64,000 bases of DNA from Pyrodictium sp. (GCA_013540595.1 JABXKE010000002.1:248050-312049); one strand, 5' to 3'. Positions 26,774 to 35,028 are shown, counted from the stretch's first letter. Made by a program: numbers and translations. Notes: generated by a model from the letters alone, not told the origin.

Positions 26774-27886
26774 TCACCCTCGGAACCTGTCGTACCATTC
26801 CTGGTAGCGTTTAATCATTTCCTTTGTTATGCTGGGTCTCCTACTTTTTATTGCTTCTATAAAATCTCTCATTTCTATAGGCCGTGGATCTCCCTTACCA
26901 CCTTTCTCTTCGAATAGCTCCCTTATAGTACGTAGATGAGCCTCCATTACTATGTCCTTTATGTCGCTAGCACTATATCCCTCAGTTATCGCTGCTAGTT
27001 TTTCAAGGTCAACATCGGGGGCTAGCTTGAGGTTCTTAGTATACAGCTTGAATATCTCGAGGCGAGCACGCTTATCGGGAGGTGGAATGAATATTCTCTT
27101 CTGGAATCTACGTATGAATGGTTCATCTAGCTTCCAAGGCTTATTTGTCGCACCTATAACGTAGACGTGGAGCTTATTGGTTTTGTCTTGGAGCCCATCC
27201 ATCTCCTTGAGAAACTGGTTTCTAACGCGTACTTCACCGCCAACCTCGCTCTCATAAACACCAAGCAGTGCGTCTAGCTCATCTATGAATATTATTGCTG
27301 GTTTCCCATTACGTGCCGCCAGACGTGCTTTCTCAAATAAGGTCTTAACACGCCTCTCAGCTTCGCCAAGCCATTTACTCATTATTGTTGCGGCATCAAT
27401 ATTGAAGAATACACCATCAACCTCATTTGCAACAGCTGCTGCTAGCATGGTCTTTCCACAGCCCGGGGGTCCAAAGAGGAGGATGCCACGCGGCCAGCCA
27501 AGAGGGAAGAGTTCAGGTCTCTTCACCGGGTATATGATGGCTTCTTTTATAGCCTGCTTAGCGTGTTCAAGGTCAGCAATATCACTAAACCTTACCTTGG
27601 GTTTCTCTGAGACAATCCATTCCTCTAGCTGCTCAGCCTCACGCGGCGTTGCTGGCACACCTATCTTCTCGAGTTGCTCAACACGTCGCTGGTATTGTGC
27701 TAGTATGTTACGATAAACACTTGCAAGAGGGTTGTCCGGGTACAGTCTTATAATCTTCTTTAACACTTCTATTGCCTTCTTATAGTTGTTTATCGCGTCA
27801 TCTATCCTTCCCTCACGATCCGCCTTAACTGCTGCAAGAGCATAGCTCCTAGCGAGCAGTTCTAACCTTTGCAGACCAGCAGACAC
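26774..27886 (-). CDS. cdvC: MIT-domain AAA ATPase, CdvC/Vps4 family
   Basis: The ATPase that remodels ESCRT-III (CdvB) filaments in crenarchaeal cell division. 370 residues: an N-terminal MIT three-helix domain (about 1-75), a linker, then the AAA core with Walker A GPPGCGKT (139-146), Walker B IIFIDELDALLG, sensor-1 VIGATNKPW, arginine fingers FIRRFQKR, and a Vps4-like C-terminal helix. In Sulfolobales cdvA-cdvB-cdvC form a cluster. Here no cdvA or cdvB is adjacent: the downstream gene is a small hypothetical and the divergent neighbour is a PH-SHOCT protein. GTP-independent division machinery is therefore implied, but not all of it is in this window. Confidence 0.9.
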   Translation of the reverse strand: MSAGLQRLELLARSYALAAVKADREGRIDDAINNYKKAIEVLKKIIRLYPDNPLASVYRNILAQYQRRVEQLEKIGVPATPREAEQLEEWIVSEKPKVRFSDIADLEHAKQAIKEAIIYPVKRPELFPLGWPRGILLFGPPGCGKTMLAAAVANEVDGVFFNIDAATIMSKWLGEAERRVKTLFEKARLAARNGKPAIIFIDELDALLGVYESEVGGEVRVRNQFLKEMDGLQDKTNKLHVYVIGATNKPWKLDEPFIRRFQKRIFIPPPDKRARLEIFKLYTKNLKLAPDVDLEKLAAITEGYSASDIKDIVMEAHLRTIRELFEEKGGKGDPRPIEMRDFIEAIKSRRPSITKEMIKRYQEWYDRFRG

Positions 27887-28014
27887 TTACTAGTCCACCC
27901 CCACCGTAGAAGTATTACTCATAAAGCCATGATCTTCCCTATAAAACCCGGTAGGCCTAATCCTACAAAGCAAAAATACTAGGACACAAGACAAAAGGAA
28001 GTGGAGGAATTGTC

Positions 28015-28596
28015 TTGGCTAGAGGGCACAAGCTCCCCAGGAAGCTTCTCCAAAACCTTGAGGCTGGCGAAGCGATTCTGGGTGCGTCAAAGAGGGTTTT
28101 GCCTACAGAGAAGCCAAAATGGCTCATAGCTACGCAGCGGAGAATAATAATGTTTGACGAAAAGATATTTGGAAGATACACTTTAAAGTCTATACCTTAT
28201 GAGAAAATTGAAAGAATAACTTTCTTTAAGGGTATACTAGCATCAAAGATAACAATCAAGGTTGAAGACGGGGAGAGCATAGAACTCAAGTGGATGAGCA
28301 AGAAAGACTCAGTAAAGCTCATAGAAGTAGTAGAGGAGGCTATCAAAAATATCGCTATAGAACCACCTACTCTTGAAAGAAACAAGGGTATTCTCAGAGA
28401 GGAAATAACACTGATAAAACCGAAGGAAATCGTAGCTAGAACCCTACAAGCGCCAGCACAGCTGCAAACACCAGGAGGTTCTACTACAAGAAACCCAGTA
28501 AGGCTACTTGAAATGCTTAGGGAACTCTACGAAGCTGGCATACTAACTGAAGAGGAATATGAGGAGAAAAAGAGAGTAGTCATGGAGATGTTGTAA
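28015..28596 (+). CDS. PH-like (YokE-type) and SHOCT-domain protein
   Basis: 193 residues. The N-terminal 105 residues fit a bacterial-type PH domain (LIATQRRIIMFDEKIFGRYTLKSIPYEKIERITFFKG, ASKITIKVEDGESIEL). After a linker the last 30 residues form a SHOCT domain (LLEMLRELYEAGILTEEEYEEKK), a short oligomerisation motif common in membrane-associated proteins. The TTG start is preceded by GTGGAGG. It is divergent from cdvC across a 128-nt shared promoter region. A membrane or envelope role is inferred from the domains; a link with CdvC is only positional. Confidence 0.75.
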   Translation: MARGHKLPRKLLQNLEAGEAILGASKRVLPTEKPKWLIATQRRIIMFDEKIFGRYTLKSIPYEKIERITFFKGILASKITIKVEDGESIELKWMSKKDSVKLIEVVEEAIKNIAIEPPTLERNKGILREEITLIKPKEIVARTLQAPAQLQTPGGSTTRNPVRLLEMLRELYEAGILTEEEYEEKKRVVMEML

Positions 28597-28599
28597 AAG

Positions 28600-28678
28600 A
28601 GGCTCAGCCCACCCCTAGCCCCTCACAGCAGTAAGCTGTGCTCGGTGGGACTGCACGGGGCTCAGTCTTCACAGCCCT
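28600..28678 (-). ncRNA. Candidate C/D-box-like small RNA, or pseudoknot element
   Basis: On the minus strand, a box-C-like GUGAAGA (28666-28672) and a box-D CUGA (28604-28607) are bracketed by a short terminal stem GGGC/GCCU. Internally a D'-like CCGA (28642-28645) and a C'-like GUGAGG (28621-28626) flank a hairpin. Read on the plus strand, the same DNA can form a pseudoknot: CCCACC/GGTGGG (28608-28613/28644-28649) interleaved with AGCCCC/GGGGCT (28617-28622/28657-28662) around hairpin CACAGC/GCTGTG. Both readings rest on inspection; the boxes are imperfect. Confidence 0.3.
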
Positions 28679-28738
28679 ATAGTTATTATCATTAGAGAGG
28701 GCGCCAACTTAAGAGTACTTAGTTAGTGTCGCGATTGT

Positions 28739-28747
28739 TATTTATAT
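28739..28747 (+). promoter_or_regulatory. Putative TATA box of the microprotein gene
   Basis: TATTTATAT lies about 45 nt upstream of the TTG start at 28786, predicting a transcription start near 28770 and a short leader carrying GGTGA. Position and composition fit an archaeal core promoter. Confidence 0.45.
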
Positions 28748-28785
28748 TGTGTAGCCTTCTTTGACTAAGGTTTCTGGTGAAGAGA

Positions 28786-28914
28786 TTGGCTACTATGAGT
28801 GCTTACTCCTTTATAGCAGTGTACACGGTACTAGCTAGTATAAGCCTTGTGCTTGCATATTTTGTGTATAAAAAGAAGGTCGTAGAGTGCTTAAAACAGA
28901 AGAGGCGTGTCTAG
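28786..28914 (+). CDS. Single-transmembrane microprotein
   Basis: A 42-residue gene with an intact initiation context: GGTGA (28776-28780) 5 nt before TTG, and a TATA-like box further upstream. The product has one hydrophobic helix (about FIAVYTVLASISLVLAYFVY, residues 9-28) followed by a basic cytosolic tail (KKKVVECLKQKRRV) with a single cysteine. The positive tail predicts an N-out, C-in orientation. It lies in a 357-nt gap between a PH-SHOCT gene and a convergent glycosyltransferase. Function unknown; small membrane proteins of this type often associate with larger complexes. Confidence 0.6.
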   Translation: MATMSAYSFIAVYTVLASISLVLAYFVYKKKVVECLKQKRRV

Positions 28915-28953
28915 GGCTTGAGACGTTCATAGAGGTCGATGTGTTTACCATTG

Positions 28954-30240
28954 TTATCGTTGTAGTATACCGGATAGATATTCTATGTAGTTTACTCTTG
29001 TCTTAATGACTTCTTGTAGCTGATTTTCAAGTATGCTACTTACCTTGTCCTCGGCTTCTTCTAGGGTTTCAGTATAGTACGTATACAGCCTACCTTGCCA
29101 TAAGTGGTAGAGTAGTTCTAGTACTTTCTCTTTGGCAGTGAAGGATGGAGCTCTACTGAACGCCTTGAATGCCTCTAGTAGGGCGAGGCTCCATTCATTA
29201 CTGTCTAAGCCTTCTTTACTCTTTATTCTACTCTTAACTACCTCTGCAAGCTTGCTACTCATTTTGCCTAGCAGTAGCCTCTTTTCGTCTTCACTAGTTA
29301 TCATCGTAAATTCTCTGAATGCCCTCTCAATATCAACCCTGATGCGTGGAGGCGGTATAAAGATGGGTTTGGGCTCGTCTATTATTTCTGGCTTGAGTAG
29401 GTCTGATCGCTTGATGGCAGTCCAAATATTGGAGTATTCGAGGAGAGCATTGAATAGGCTACCTGTAACCTCTATGAACATTCCACGAAGCCTAAGTGCG
29501 GGATCCTTTGTTTCATGTATCTTAGAGCCCAGGAATGCTTGGCATGGTGTGATGCCTTGGGCCAGCGCTGTTAGTGTTATGAATATGTCTGTTCCAAAGA
29601 GAAGGTTCCAATAGACACTATGCCACGGAGCTCTCCTTGAAAGGTGGGCTATAAGTTTTCTACCTAAGCCGAATTCGCCGCCTATGGGCTGGTTTATGTT
29701 GACGAGAAACGCCATCGCTGTTAGTGGCCGTGCAACAAAGTTTGTTATTGTAGCATCATACCTATCCCTCTTATAGAGTGGTGTTGCAAAGCCGCATGTC
29801 TTTGTGGCCTTGTGTAGTAGTATGATCCATTCAGGGGTTATACTCCTCAGGTCGCTGTCAAGAAATATTAGTGTATCAACATTGAGCTTGTATGCTATGT
29901 CTATAGCTAGTTTCATTGCACCGCCTTTGCCCGGCGAAACTGTATTGGGTATAATGAATACCCGGTCTTCAAGTTCGCTCTTTGCTGCATTCACGACATT
30001 TACTGTTGCATCACTTGATAGCCCGTCGACAACTACGACTGCACCTTTAACCCCTATAGCCTCTAAGCCTTCTACTGCGTTGTAGACAACGTAGGCTATT
30101 GTTGGTGCACTATTCTTAGACGGGATAGCTACTAATACTTCTGAGTCTCGAATATGTTCTTTGACGATAGCCCATTCATCATAACCCTTGACTGGAGGGT
30201 AAACCAAGTTCTCTAACCTCGTCAAACGGGTTAACTGCAA
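28954..30240 (-). CDS. GT81-like glycosyltransferase (glucosyl-3-phosphoglycerate synthase-like)
   Basis: A 428-residue GT-A-fold transferase. The donor-binding region reads LVAIPSKNSAPTIAYVVYNA and VVVDGLSSDAT; the metal-binding DxD appears as IFLDSDLRSITPEW; and NQPIGGEFGLGRKL matches the conserved stretch of glucosyl-3-phosphoglycerate synthases. These enzymes make precursors of glucosylglycerate-type compatible solutes, plausible in a hyperthermophile, but the acceptor is inferred. The C-terminal 150 residues are helical. The TTG start has no clear ribosome-binding site, so the start is uncertain. Confidence 0.7.
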   Translation of the reverse strand: MQLTRLTRLENLVYPPVKGYDEWAIVKEHIRDSEVLVAIPSKNSAPTIAYVVYNAVEGLEAIGVKGAVVVVDGLSSDATVNVVNAAKSELEDRVFIIPNTVSPGKGGAMKLAIDIAYKLNVDTLIFLDSDLRSITPEWIILLHKATKTCGFATPLYKRDRYDATITNFVARPLTAMAFLVNINQPIGGEFGLGRKLIAHLSRRAPWHSVYWNLLFGTDIFITLTALAQGITPCQAFLGSKIHETKDPALRLRGMFIEVTGSLFNALLEYSNIWTAIKRSDLLKPEIIDEPKPIFIPPPRIRVDIERAFREFTMITSEDEKRLLLGKMSSKLAEVVKSRIKSKEGLDSNEWSLALLEAFKAFSRAPSFTAKEKVLELLYHLWQGRLYTYYTETLEEAEDKVSSILENQLQEVIKTRVNYIEYLSGILQR

Positions 30241-30408
30241 ATGCTATGCGCTAGGGGAATACGTACACAGTATTGTCGGGGATGTTTACATGGTTTTAGC
30301 TCGGTATTATCACGTTGTCTACGAGACATTTAAGACTATTAAGTCTTGTTGTTCTCTCAGTAGCTAGGCTGAGAAGCAACATGTTGAAGAGTATAAGGGG
30401 TAGCAAGT

Positions 30409-31293
30409 ATGCATAGCAGCGAAATACCAAGAGTAACAATTGTTTATGCTAGCCTGCTACCTGCCGAAGAAGTACCATTATTCCATGCGTGTCCTGGTGG
30501 TACGGTTTTCCGTGTGGTCTTGCCTGGTTCTCCTATCTCCTGTAATGCTTGTAGGTGGGCGAGCATAGTTGATACTACTGGCTTGGAGTTAAAGCAACTT
30601 AGTCTAGACCGTCTTGGCTTCTTGGCGATATCGCGGCCTAACGTATTGCTTGTTGATGGTCCTGAACCACTTAGTACTAGTTGGCCAGAAATCGCTGACT
30701 TACATCAACGTGCAAAGGAGGCCTCAAGAAACAGTATAGAGTTCTCAGTCATAGCTTCTATGGGTTTAGTAGATGCTGATAGGCTAGAAGAGGCACACAA
30801 CGCAGGGTATAGAGGTGTTCTTTTTGAGTACTTACTTCATATAGAGAAGATTGCTAACGTATCGAGGATAATCAATGCTTTGAAGAAAGCCTACGAGGTG
30901 TTTGACGTAGTAGAAATCCTTGTGCCACTAGGAGAGCCGCGCAGAACTAAGCATGTTGTTTACGGTCTTGCTGAGAATTACCCTGAAGCAGCTATACACA
31001 TAATTGCTAGAGAAGGCAACGAAGATGCCGCTTATAGTATTGCTGAAGAGGTGCGTGAGAAGAAGAATGCTAACGTTTATCCGCACCCAGAGGAGAGTTT
31101 CACACTGACTGACACGGTATGTGTGAAATGTGGGGCAGTAATAGTAGAGAGGAAGCCCTGGGGCATCCGTGTCCAAGCACGCCGTAATATGGATGGGAGA
31201 GCCATATGTAGTAGTTGTGGGCGCGTTAACAGGGTTTTGTCGTGTAAGACCTTTCTGCGGAGAGCCTTACACCGTGAAATAGTGGTTTATTAG
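30409..31293 (+). CDS. Degenerate radical-SAM-like protein (AmrS/PflA-related)
   Basis: 294 residues. The ATG is 8 nt after GGGGTAG. The N-terminal GTVFRVVLPGSPISCNACRWA aligns with the iron-sulfur loop of AmrS/PflA-type radical SAM enzymes, but the first cysteine of CxxxCxxC is serine (S41, C45, C48). The middle has the rhythm of a TIM barrel, and the C-terminus has two zinc-type cysteine pairs (CVKCGAVIVERKPWG; CSSCGRVN) like the C-terminal tail of AmmeMemoRadiSam-associated enzymes. A cluster could still form with another ligand. The function is unknown. Divergent from the glycosyltransferase. Confidence 0.55.
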   Translation: MHSSEIPRVTIVYASLLPAEEVPLFHACPGGTVFRVVLPGSPISCNACRWASIVDTTGLELKQLSLDRLGFLAISRPNVLLVDGPEPLSTSWPEIADLHQRAKEASRNSIEFSVIASMGLVDADRLEEAHNAGYRGVLFEYLLHIEKIANVSRIINALKKAYEVFDVVEILVPLGEPRRTKHVVYGLAENYPEAAIHIIAREGNEDAAYSIAEEVREKKNANVYPHPEESFTLTDTVCVKCGAVIVERKPWGIRVQARRNMDGRAICSSCGRVNRVLSCKTFLRRALHREIVVY

Positions 31294-31295
31294 CC

Positions 31296-32381
31296 TTAAA
31301 AAGATGCGGCTTCATCTACGCCACGGCTAGTCTTATTTGTCTGCTTATTCTGCGCATTTCGCCTCTCGTAGAGTTTAAGGCTTGACTCTATCATTTTTCT
31401 AGCACTTGGCGGTAGTTGAGCCAGCTTCTCAGGGCTGAGTTCTAATATGCCAAGTTCTATCTTTAGCATACAAGCCCTACAGACTGGATGAGCACTTGGT
31501 TCCCCGCATATAGCACAAGTTTCAACTTCTCCTTCACCAATGCCTAGCTTGTTTAACATGTCAATAGCTGTAAGGAGGCTCTGAAGTATACTGTACTTAA
31601 CACCAGGATACTGCTCTTCGAGTTGGTTCAACATCTTCCTCACAGTCCACCTAACTCCAAAGCGTGCATATGGACATTCTTCAAAACCTTCATAGAAGCC
31701 ATTAAGTATAGCATAGATAGTTGTCTCTTTTTCGAGTACCTCATAGAAAGGCTTTACTTTACGCACAAATCTGGGGTGATGTGCTGGCCCTGAAACAGGG
31801 CCTAGACGTGCTATTTTTGTCCAATCATTATCTATTATGTTCATCATGTACGTCTGTATTATGTCGTCTAGATTATGCCCAGTAGCTATTACTGCTGCAC
31901 CTATCTCTCTAGCCTTCTTATTGAGGAGATAGCGGCGGAAGACGCCACAAAAGGTGCACGGCTTGTAGGGTAGGCCTCTCTCCAAGGCAATTTTCACTAT
32001 TTTATCGAGCGTGAAGCCTAACTCGTCTTTAAATCGAACGACCACATAGTCAACTCCTAGCTCGCTTGCAACTTTCTCAAGTCTCTTAACAGTATATTCA
32101 CGATAACCCCTAATACCTTCATCAACTAGGAGAGCTGTTATTTTCCACCCAGGTACACGGCGACTGAGCTTGTGCAAGTAGTGCAGGAGACTTAGCGAAT
32201 CTTTCCCACCACTAACAGCTACTGCTATGTGGTCCTTTGGCTTGAAGAGTTTGTACTTGCGTATTGTACGCCGTACTTTACGGTCAAAGTACTCTAAGAA
32301 GTGTTTTTCACATAGGGCGACACCGCTGATCCTAGAGATGTATATTGCTGGTCGCCCACAAAGACTACATTTAGCCACCAC
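31296..32381 (-). CDS. ttuA: tRNA-5-methyluridine(54) 2-sulfurtransferase, TtuA-like
   Basis: Thiolates U54 in the tRNA T-loop, which stabilises tRNA in thermophiles. 361 residues: an N-terminal zinc finger (CSLCGRP...CEKHF), the PP-loop ATP site AVSGGKDSLSLLHYL, cysteines for the catalytic Fe-S cluster (KPCTFCGVFRR and EECPYAR), and a C-terminal zinc finger (CAICGEPSAHPVCRACM). This is the TtuA/TtcA family, and the adjacent ubiquitin-like gene supports TtuA. The GTG start overlaps the ttuB stop region (11 nt) and follows GGTGAGTG, indicating coupled translation. Confidence 0.9.
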   Translation of the reverse strand: MVAKCSLCGRPAIYISRISGVALCEKHFLEYFDRKVRRTIRKYKLFKPKDHIAVAVSGGKDSLSLLHYLHKLSRRVPGWKITALLVDEGIRGYREYTVKRLEKVASELGVDYVVVRFKDELGFTLDKIVKIALERGLPYKPCTFCGVFRRYLLNKKAREIGAAVIATGHNLDDIIQTYMMNIIDNDWTKIARLGPVSGPAHHPRFVRKVKPFYEVLEKETTIYAILNGFYEGFEECPYARFGVRWTVRKMLNQLEEQYPGVKYSILQSLLTAIDMLNKLGIGEGEVETCAICGEPSAHPVCRACMLKIELGILELSPEKLAQLPPSARKMIESSLKLYERRNAQNKQTNKTSRGVDEAASF

Positions 32382-32574
32382 TCACCACCGGGTAAAGGAC
32401 GAGTTCGTCACCATCCTCTATGGGCTCGTCTTCAGCAACTATTCGGCCATTCTTAACTACAACGTACTCGCTAGACATTACACCTATGCTTCTGAGAACA
32501 TCGATGACTTTCATGCCCTCCCTGTAGCCCACCTCCCGTGTGGGTCCGCCAAGTATGCGCACCCTTATGACCAA
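32371..32574 (-). CDS. ttuB: Ubiquitin-like sulfur carrier protein, TtuB-like
   Basis: A 67-residue MoaD/ThiS/ubiquitin-like protein ending in the diglycine VVSGG that is thiocarboxylated to carry sulfur. Beta-grasp pattern: MVIRVRILGGPTREV, KVIDVLRSIGV, YVVVKNGRIVAEDEPIEDGDELVLYPVVSGG. The TTG start is 6 nt after GGGGTA. Its overlap with ttuA makes it the likely sulfur donor for that enzyme. In archaea such proteins can also be conjugated to proteins as SAMPs. Confidence 0.88.
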   Translation of the reverse strand: MVIRVRILGGPTREVGYREGMKVIDVLRSIGVMSSEYVVVKNGRIVAEDEPIEDGDELVLYPVVSGG

Positions 32575-32633
32575 CGTCTACCCCTCTCGGTAGTCTAGGT
32601 AGTCACGCTTAATTGAGTGTTAGGATGCTAGCA

Positions 32634-33578
32634 TCATAGCGATAGTATGAAGGATGAAATTATTGGAGCCAAGAGAGTTATCATCATGCCATGTGCTAAA
32701 GCGACAGCTGAGGCATAGGTACCACCATGGACTACGACTACAGGTAAGCCTGTATCCATGGTTGTCGCTCCACCTATGCTCACGGCCTCAACAGCCAATC
32801 CTCTCCTTGCAAGGAAGGGGTATACTACCAAGTGCAATGCCTCTCTAAGGAGGTTAGCAAGGAAGCCCATTAGAGCATAGTTATACCCTATCTTCATAAG
32901 CATAGGCCCAGCCAGCGTGTACCAGCCAGAGGCAAGTCCAACTACTGCCAGAGCCTGGGGGTCAAGGCCTAGCCTTGACCCCAGCACTGTTACTGAGATT
33001 GCTGAAGCAAACATAGTTGTTGTAGACATGAGGATCCCAGTGAAACCTGCAGCTAGGAGTCTCTCACGCTGGGAAGGCATGTCAAGACCCAGGCTAAAGC
33101 CTGCAAGCAGGATTAGGATGAGGAGGAGCTTGTATGTATAGTGTTCGGGGACAGTTATACCTGTGTAGCCTATTACTGCGCCAGCCAGTAAAGATAGGAT
33201 GGGAGGAGCTAGCTGCTTGGCTGACGAGGACCTAGTCCCTATTCTAGGCTTAGCTTTAACATGTCTTGTATTTCTATGAATAACTCTTACAAGCATAATT
33301 GCTGCCGCAAAGCTGGCAGAAACGCTTATGGCCATGAATACTATGCTTAGGACAATAGAGTATATTGCACTACTCCTCTGTACAGACAGGAGGTCTCCTG
33401 TTGTTATGCCGACAAGGAAGATGAGGGCGTATACCGTGAAGAATAGAGCTGTATTAGTTAGCCGTAGATAGGCCTCCCTTTTGAGCGTATTAGGGCTAGA
33501 CTTGTAAGCTAATAGCCCCATACCTAGACCTGCCAGCAAGGCCATGGCAAGCTTCATGGGTAGCGACTCCTCCATCAT
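32634..33578 (-). CDS. LysO-family lysine exporter-like membrane protein
   Basis: 314 residues with about eight hydrophobic segments. The family-specific motifs are in the C-terminal half: VVGLASGWYTLAGPMLM and SIGGATTMDTGLPVVVVHGG, as in LysO (DUF340) proteins that export lysine and toxic analogues. The N-terminal half has four helices with a cytosolic basic loop (HRNTRHVKAKPRIGTRSSS). It overlaps the upstream nucleotidyltransferase by 4 nt, so they are co-transcribed. Substrate is inferred from the family. Confidence 0.75.
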   Translation of the reverse strand: MMEESLPMKLAMALLAGLGMGLLAYKSSPNTLKREAYLRLTNTALFFTVYALIFLVGITTGDLLSVQRSSAIYSIVLSIVFMAISVSASFAAAIMLVRVIHRNTRHVKAKPRIGTRSSSAKQLAPPILSLLAGAVIGYTGITVPEHYTYKLLLILILLAGFSLGLDMPSQRERLLAAGFTGILMSTTTMFASAISVTVLGSRLGLDPQALAVVGLASGWYTLAGPMLMKIGYNYALMGFLANLLREALHLVVYPFLARRGLAVEAVSIGGATTMDTGLPVVVVHGGTYASAVALAHGMMITLLAPIISSFILSL

Positions 33579-34306
33579 ATTAGTGGTGAGGCCTTTTCTC
33601 GGAGTGTTTTCCGGAATAGAGGGTTCTCACGTGCTATTCTCCTCGCCGCTTCTTCGATGTTCTCCCAAGGCTCTAACTCAACCTTGACAAATACACCCGT
33701 TCTCCCAAACTCGTCACGTCTTGTCAAGACTCGTACACGTTCAAGAACAGTATCAAGACTAACTCCCACTATGCGAGCTACCTCAGCTTCGCGGCCAATA
33801 ATAGCCGATTCAATGTGTCCCTCGGGAGTAGGCTCTATCAGCATTAGTCTCTTGTCCACACCGGGTACACGCTTGCCGGATACTAAGCCTTCATAGTCAA
33901 GGGCGCCGCCAAAATGGTAAAACTCGTACTCTGTCTTGCTAAGCTTAGCTAAGGGGAAAGACACAACCCTCTCCTCATCAATGTCAAGCACTATGTAGGC
34001 CTTGGGTGTGCTCTGTGGTGTAGCTTGCACTATAACCTTATACACAGGCTTCAAGCCGTGTCGTTCAAGAAGCAGTTCAACCATCATTGAAGGCACTGTG
34101 TATGGTATGAACACATCTATGTCACTAGTCTCCGTCACATCACCCCTAGCAATGCTTCCATGCACTATGGCCCTTACTCCACCCTGCCTTAGAGCCTCAA
34201 GTATCCGCAGTGCCTTCTCTCTTTTATCTCTAAGAATCCTCCAGCGCACTTCATCGTAGACTACTACTCTAGTCTCACCACGACGAACAACCTTCTCTCG
34301 CACCAT
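33575..34306 (-). CDS. Nucleotidyltransferase-fold protein
   Basis: 243 residues with the nucleotidyltransferase signature AIVHGSIARGDVTETSDIDVFIPY (about 45-68), giving the GS motif and the metal-binding DxD of the polymerase-beta superfamily. A third carboxylate may lie in VVSFPLAKL or the region before it. The C-terminal 80 residues have a helix-turn-helix-like segment (GREAEVARIVGVSLDTVLERVRVL). Substrate unknown; the fold covers CCA-adding enzymes, toxin nucleotidyltransferases and regulators. Coupled to the LysO-like gene. Confidence 0.75.
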   Translation of the reverse strand: MVREKVVRRGETRVVVYDEVRWRILRDKREKALRILEALRQGGVRAIVHGSIARGDVTETSDIDVFIPYTVPSMMVELLLERHGLKPVYKVIVQATPQSTPKAYIVLDIDEERVVSFPLAKLSKTEYEFYHFGGALDYEGLVSGKRVPGVDKRLMLIEPTPEGHIESAIIGREAEVARIVGVSLDTVLERVRVLTRRDEFGRTGVFVKVELEPWENIEEAARRIARENPLFRKTLREKASPLI

Positions 34307-34416
34307 TGCAATAGCACCACTTACCCCGGAGCCTCATGCCTAGCGACTACAGCAATATGCCTAGAGCGGAACAACATTAATAGCCTACTAACCATATCCA
34401 ACCACTCTTTGCATTT

Positions 34417-34487
34417 GGCGGTGAGGACCGCCTGAGCCCTACAGGCCCCCCGCCGCAGGCGGGCCTATGGGGAGACCTTGCACTGCC
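34417..34487. ncRNA. Candidate GC-rich structured RNA
   Basis: Between the nucleotidyltransferase and a hypothetical gene, a markedly GC-rich block folds on itself: GGCGGTGAGG (34417-34426) pairs with CCT-TG-CACTGCC (34476-34487, two-nt bulge), closing an inner hairpin centred on CCCGCC-GCA-GGCGGG (34449-34463). A local alternative is a kink-turn-like mini-hairpin formed by GGTGAGG and CTGAGCC (34420-34437). Either would be typical of an L7Ae-bound guide RNA, but no class or strand can be fixed. Confidence 0.35.
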
Positions 34488-34493
34488 GAGCCT

Positions 34494-35015
34494 CTACCGT
34501 ACTCTTCTAGCTAGTAAACGTAACGTCTTTTCGAGCCCACACCTAGACGCTAGCACATAATCGATGTTTGATCCTATCAGTACAGCTAAGTAGGCAATGA
34601 CATCCAATACTTCTCTTACTAAGTCCCAGTCAACTATATTGATGCCCCCTAAGCTTATCATCTGGATGCTTGGGTGCAGCCATTCATTGAGTCTCAAGTA
34701 TACTCTCATTATCCACTTTTTACGGGAACCATGAACCCCTTTAAGTTCCTTGATCATGGTTGCTGAAAAGCTTGCTGCGAAACGGCTACGCTTCGATATC
34801 CTCTTGAGAGCTTCGCTCCACTCTACGCCTAAGAGCTTGTAGTAGGTGTACTGCACTGTTGATTCTAGAGCAAGTCTCAGCCATGTGTAGCCGCAGACGG
34901 CATTGTTTGCAGCCAGCGCTCGCAAGGCTTCACGGAGAGATACTGATGGTAACTGTGTTTCATACTGCTCCAGAGCCACAGCAATGACCTCAATACATTC
35001 AAGCATAGGGTTCAA
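34494..35015 (-). CDS. Helical hypothetical protein of the phosphatase/HExxH operon
   Basis: 173 residues, predicted nearly all alpha-helical (VSLREALRALAANNAVCGYTWLRLALESTVQYTYYKLLGVEW; LVREVLDVIAYLAVLIGSNIDYVLASRCG). No signal peptide, and no catalytic motif seen. The pattern is reminiscent of HEPN-like helical bundles, but the RxxxxH motif is not evident. It starts 13 nt after the stop of the HExxH protein gene and is the last of three co-directional genes. Confidence 0.6.
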   Translation of the reverse strand: MNPMLECIEVIAVALEQYETQLPSVSLREALRALAANNAVCGYTWLRLALESTVQYTYYKLLGVEWSEALKRISKRSRFAASFSATMIKELKGVHGSRKKWIMRVYLRLNEWLHPSIQMISLGGINIVDWDLVREVLDVIAYLAVLIGSNIDYVLASRCGLEKTLRLLARRVR

Positions 35016-35028
35016 CCTGTGCCCCGCT

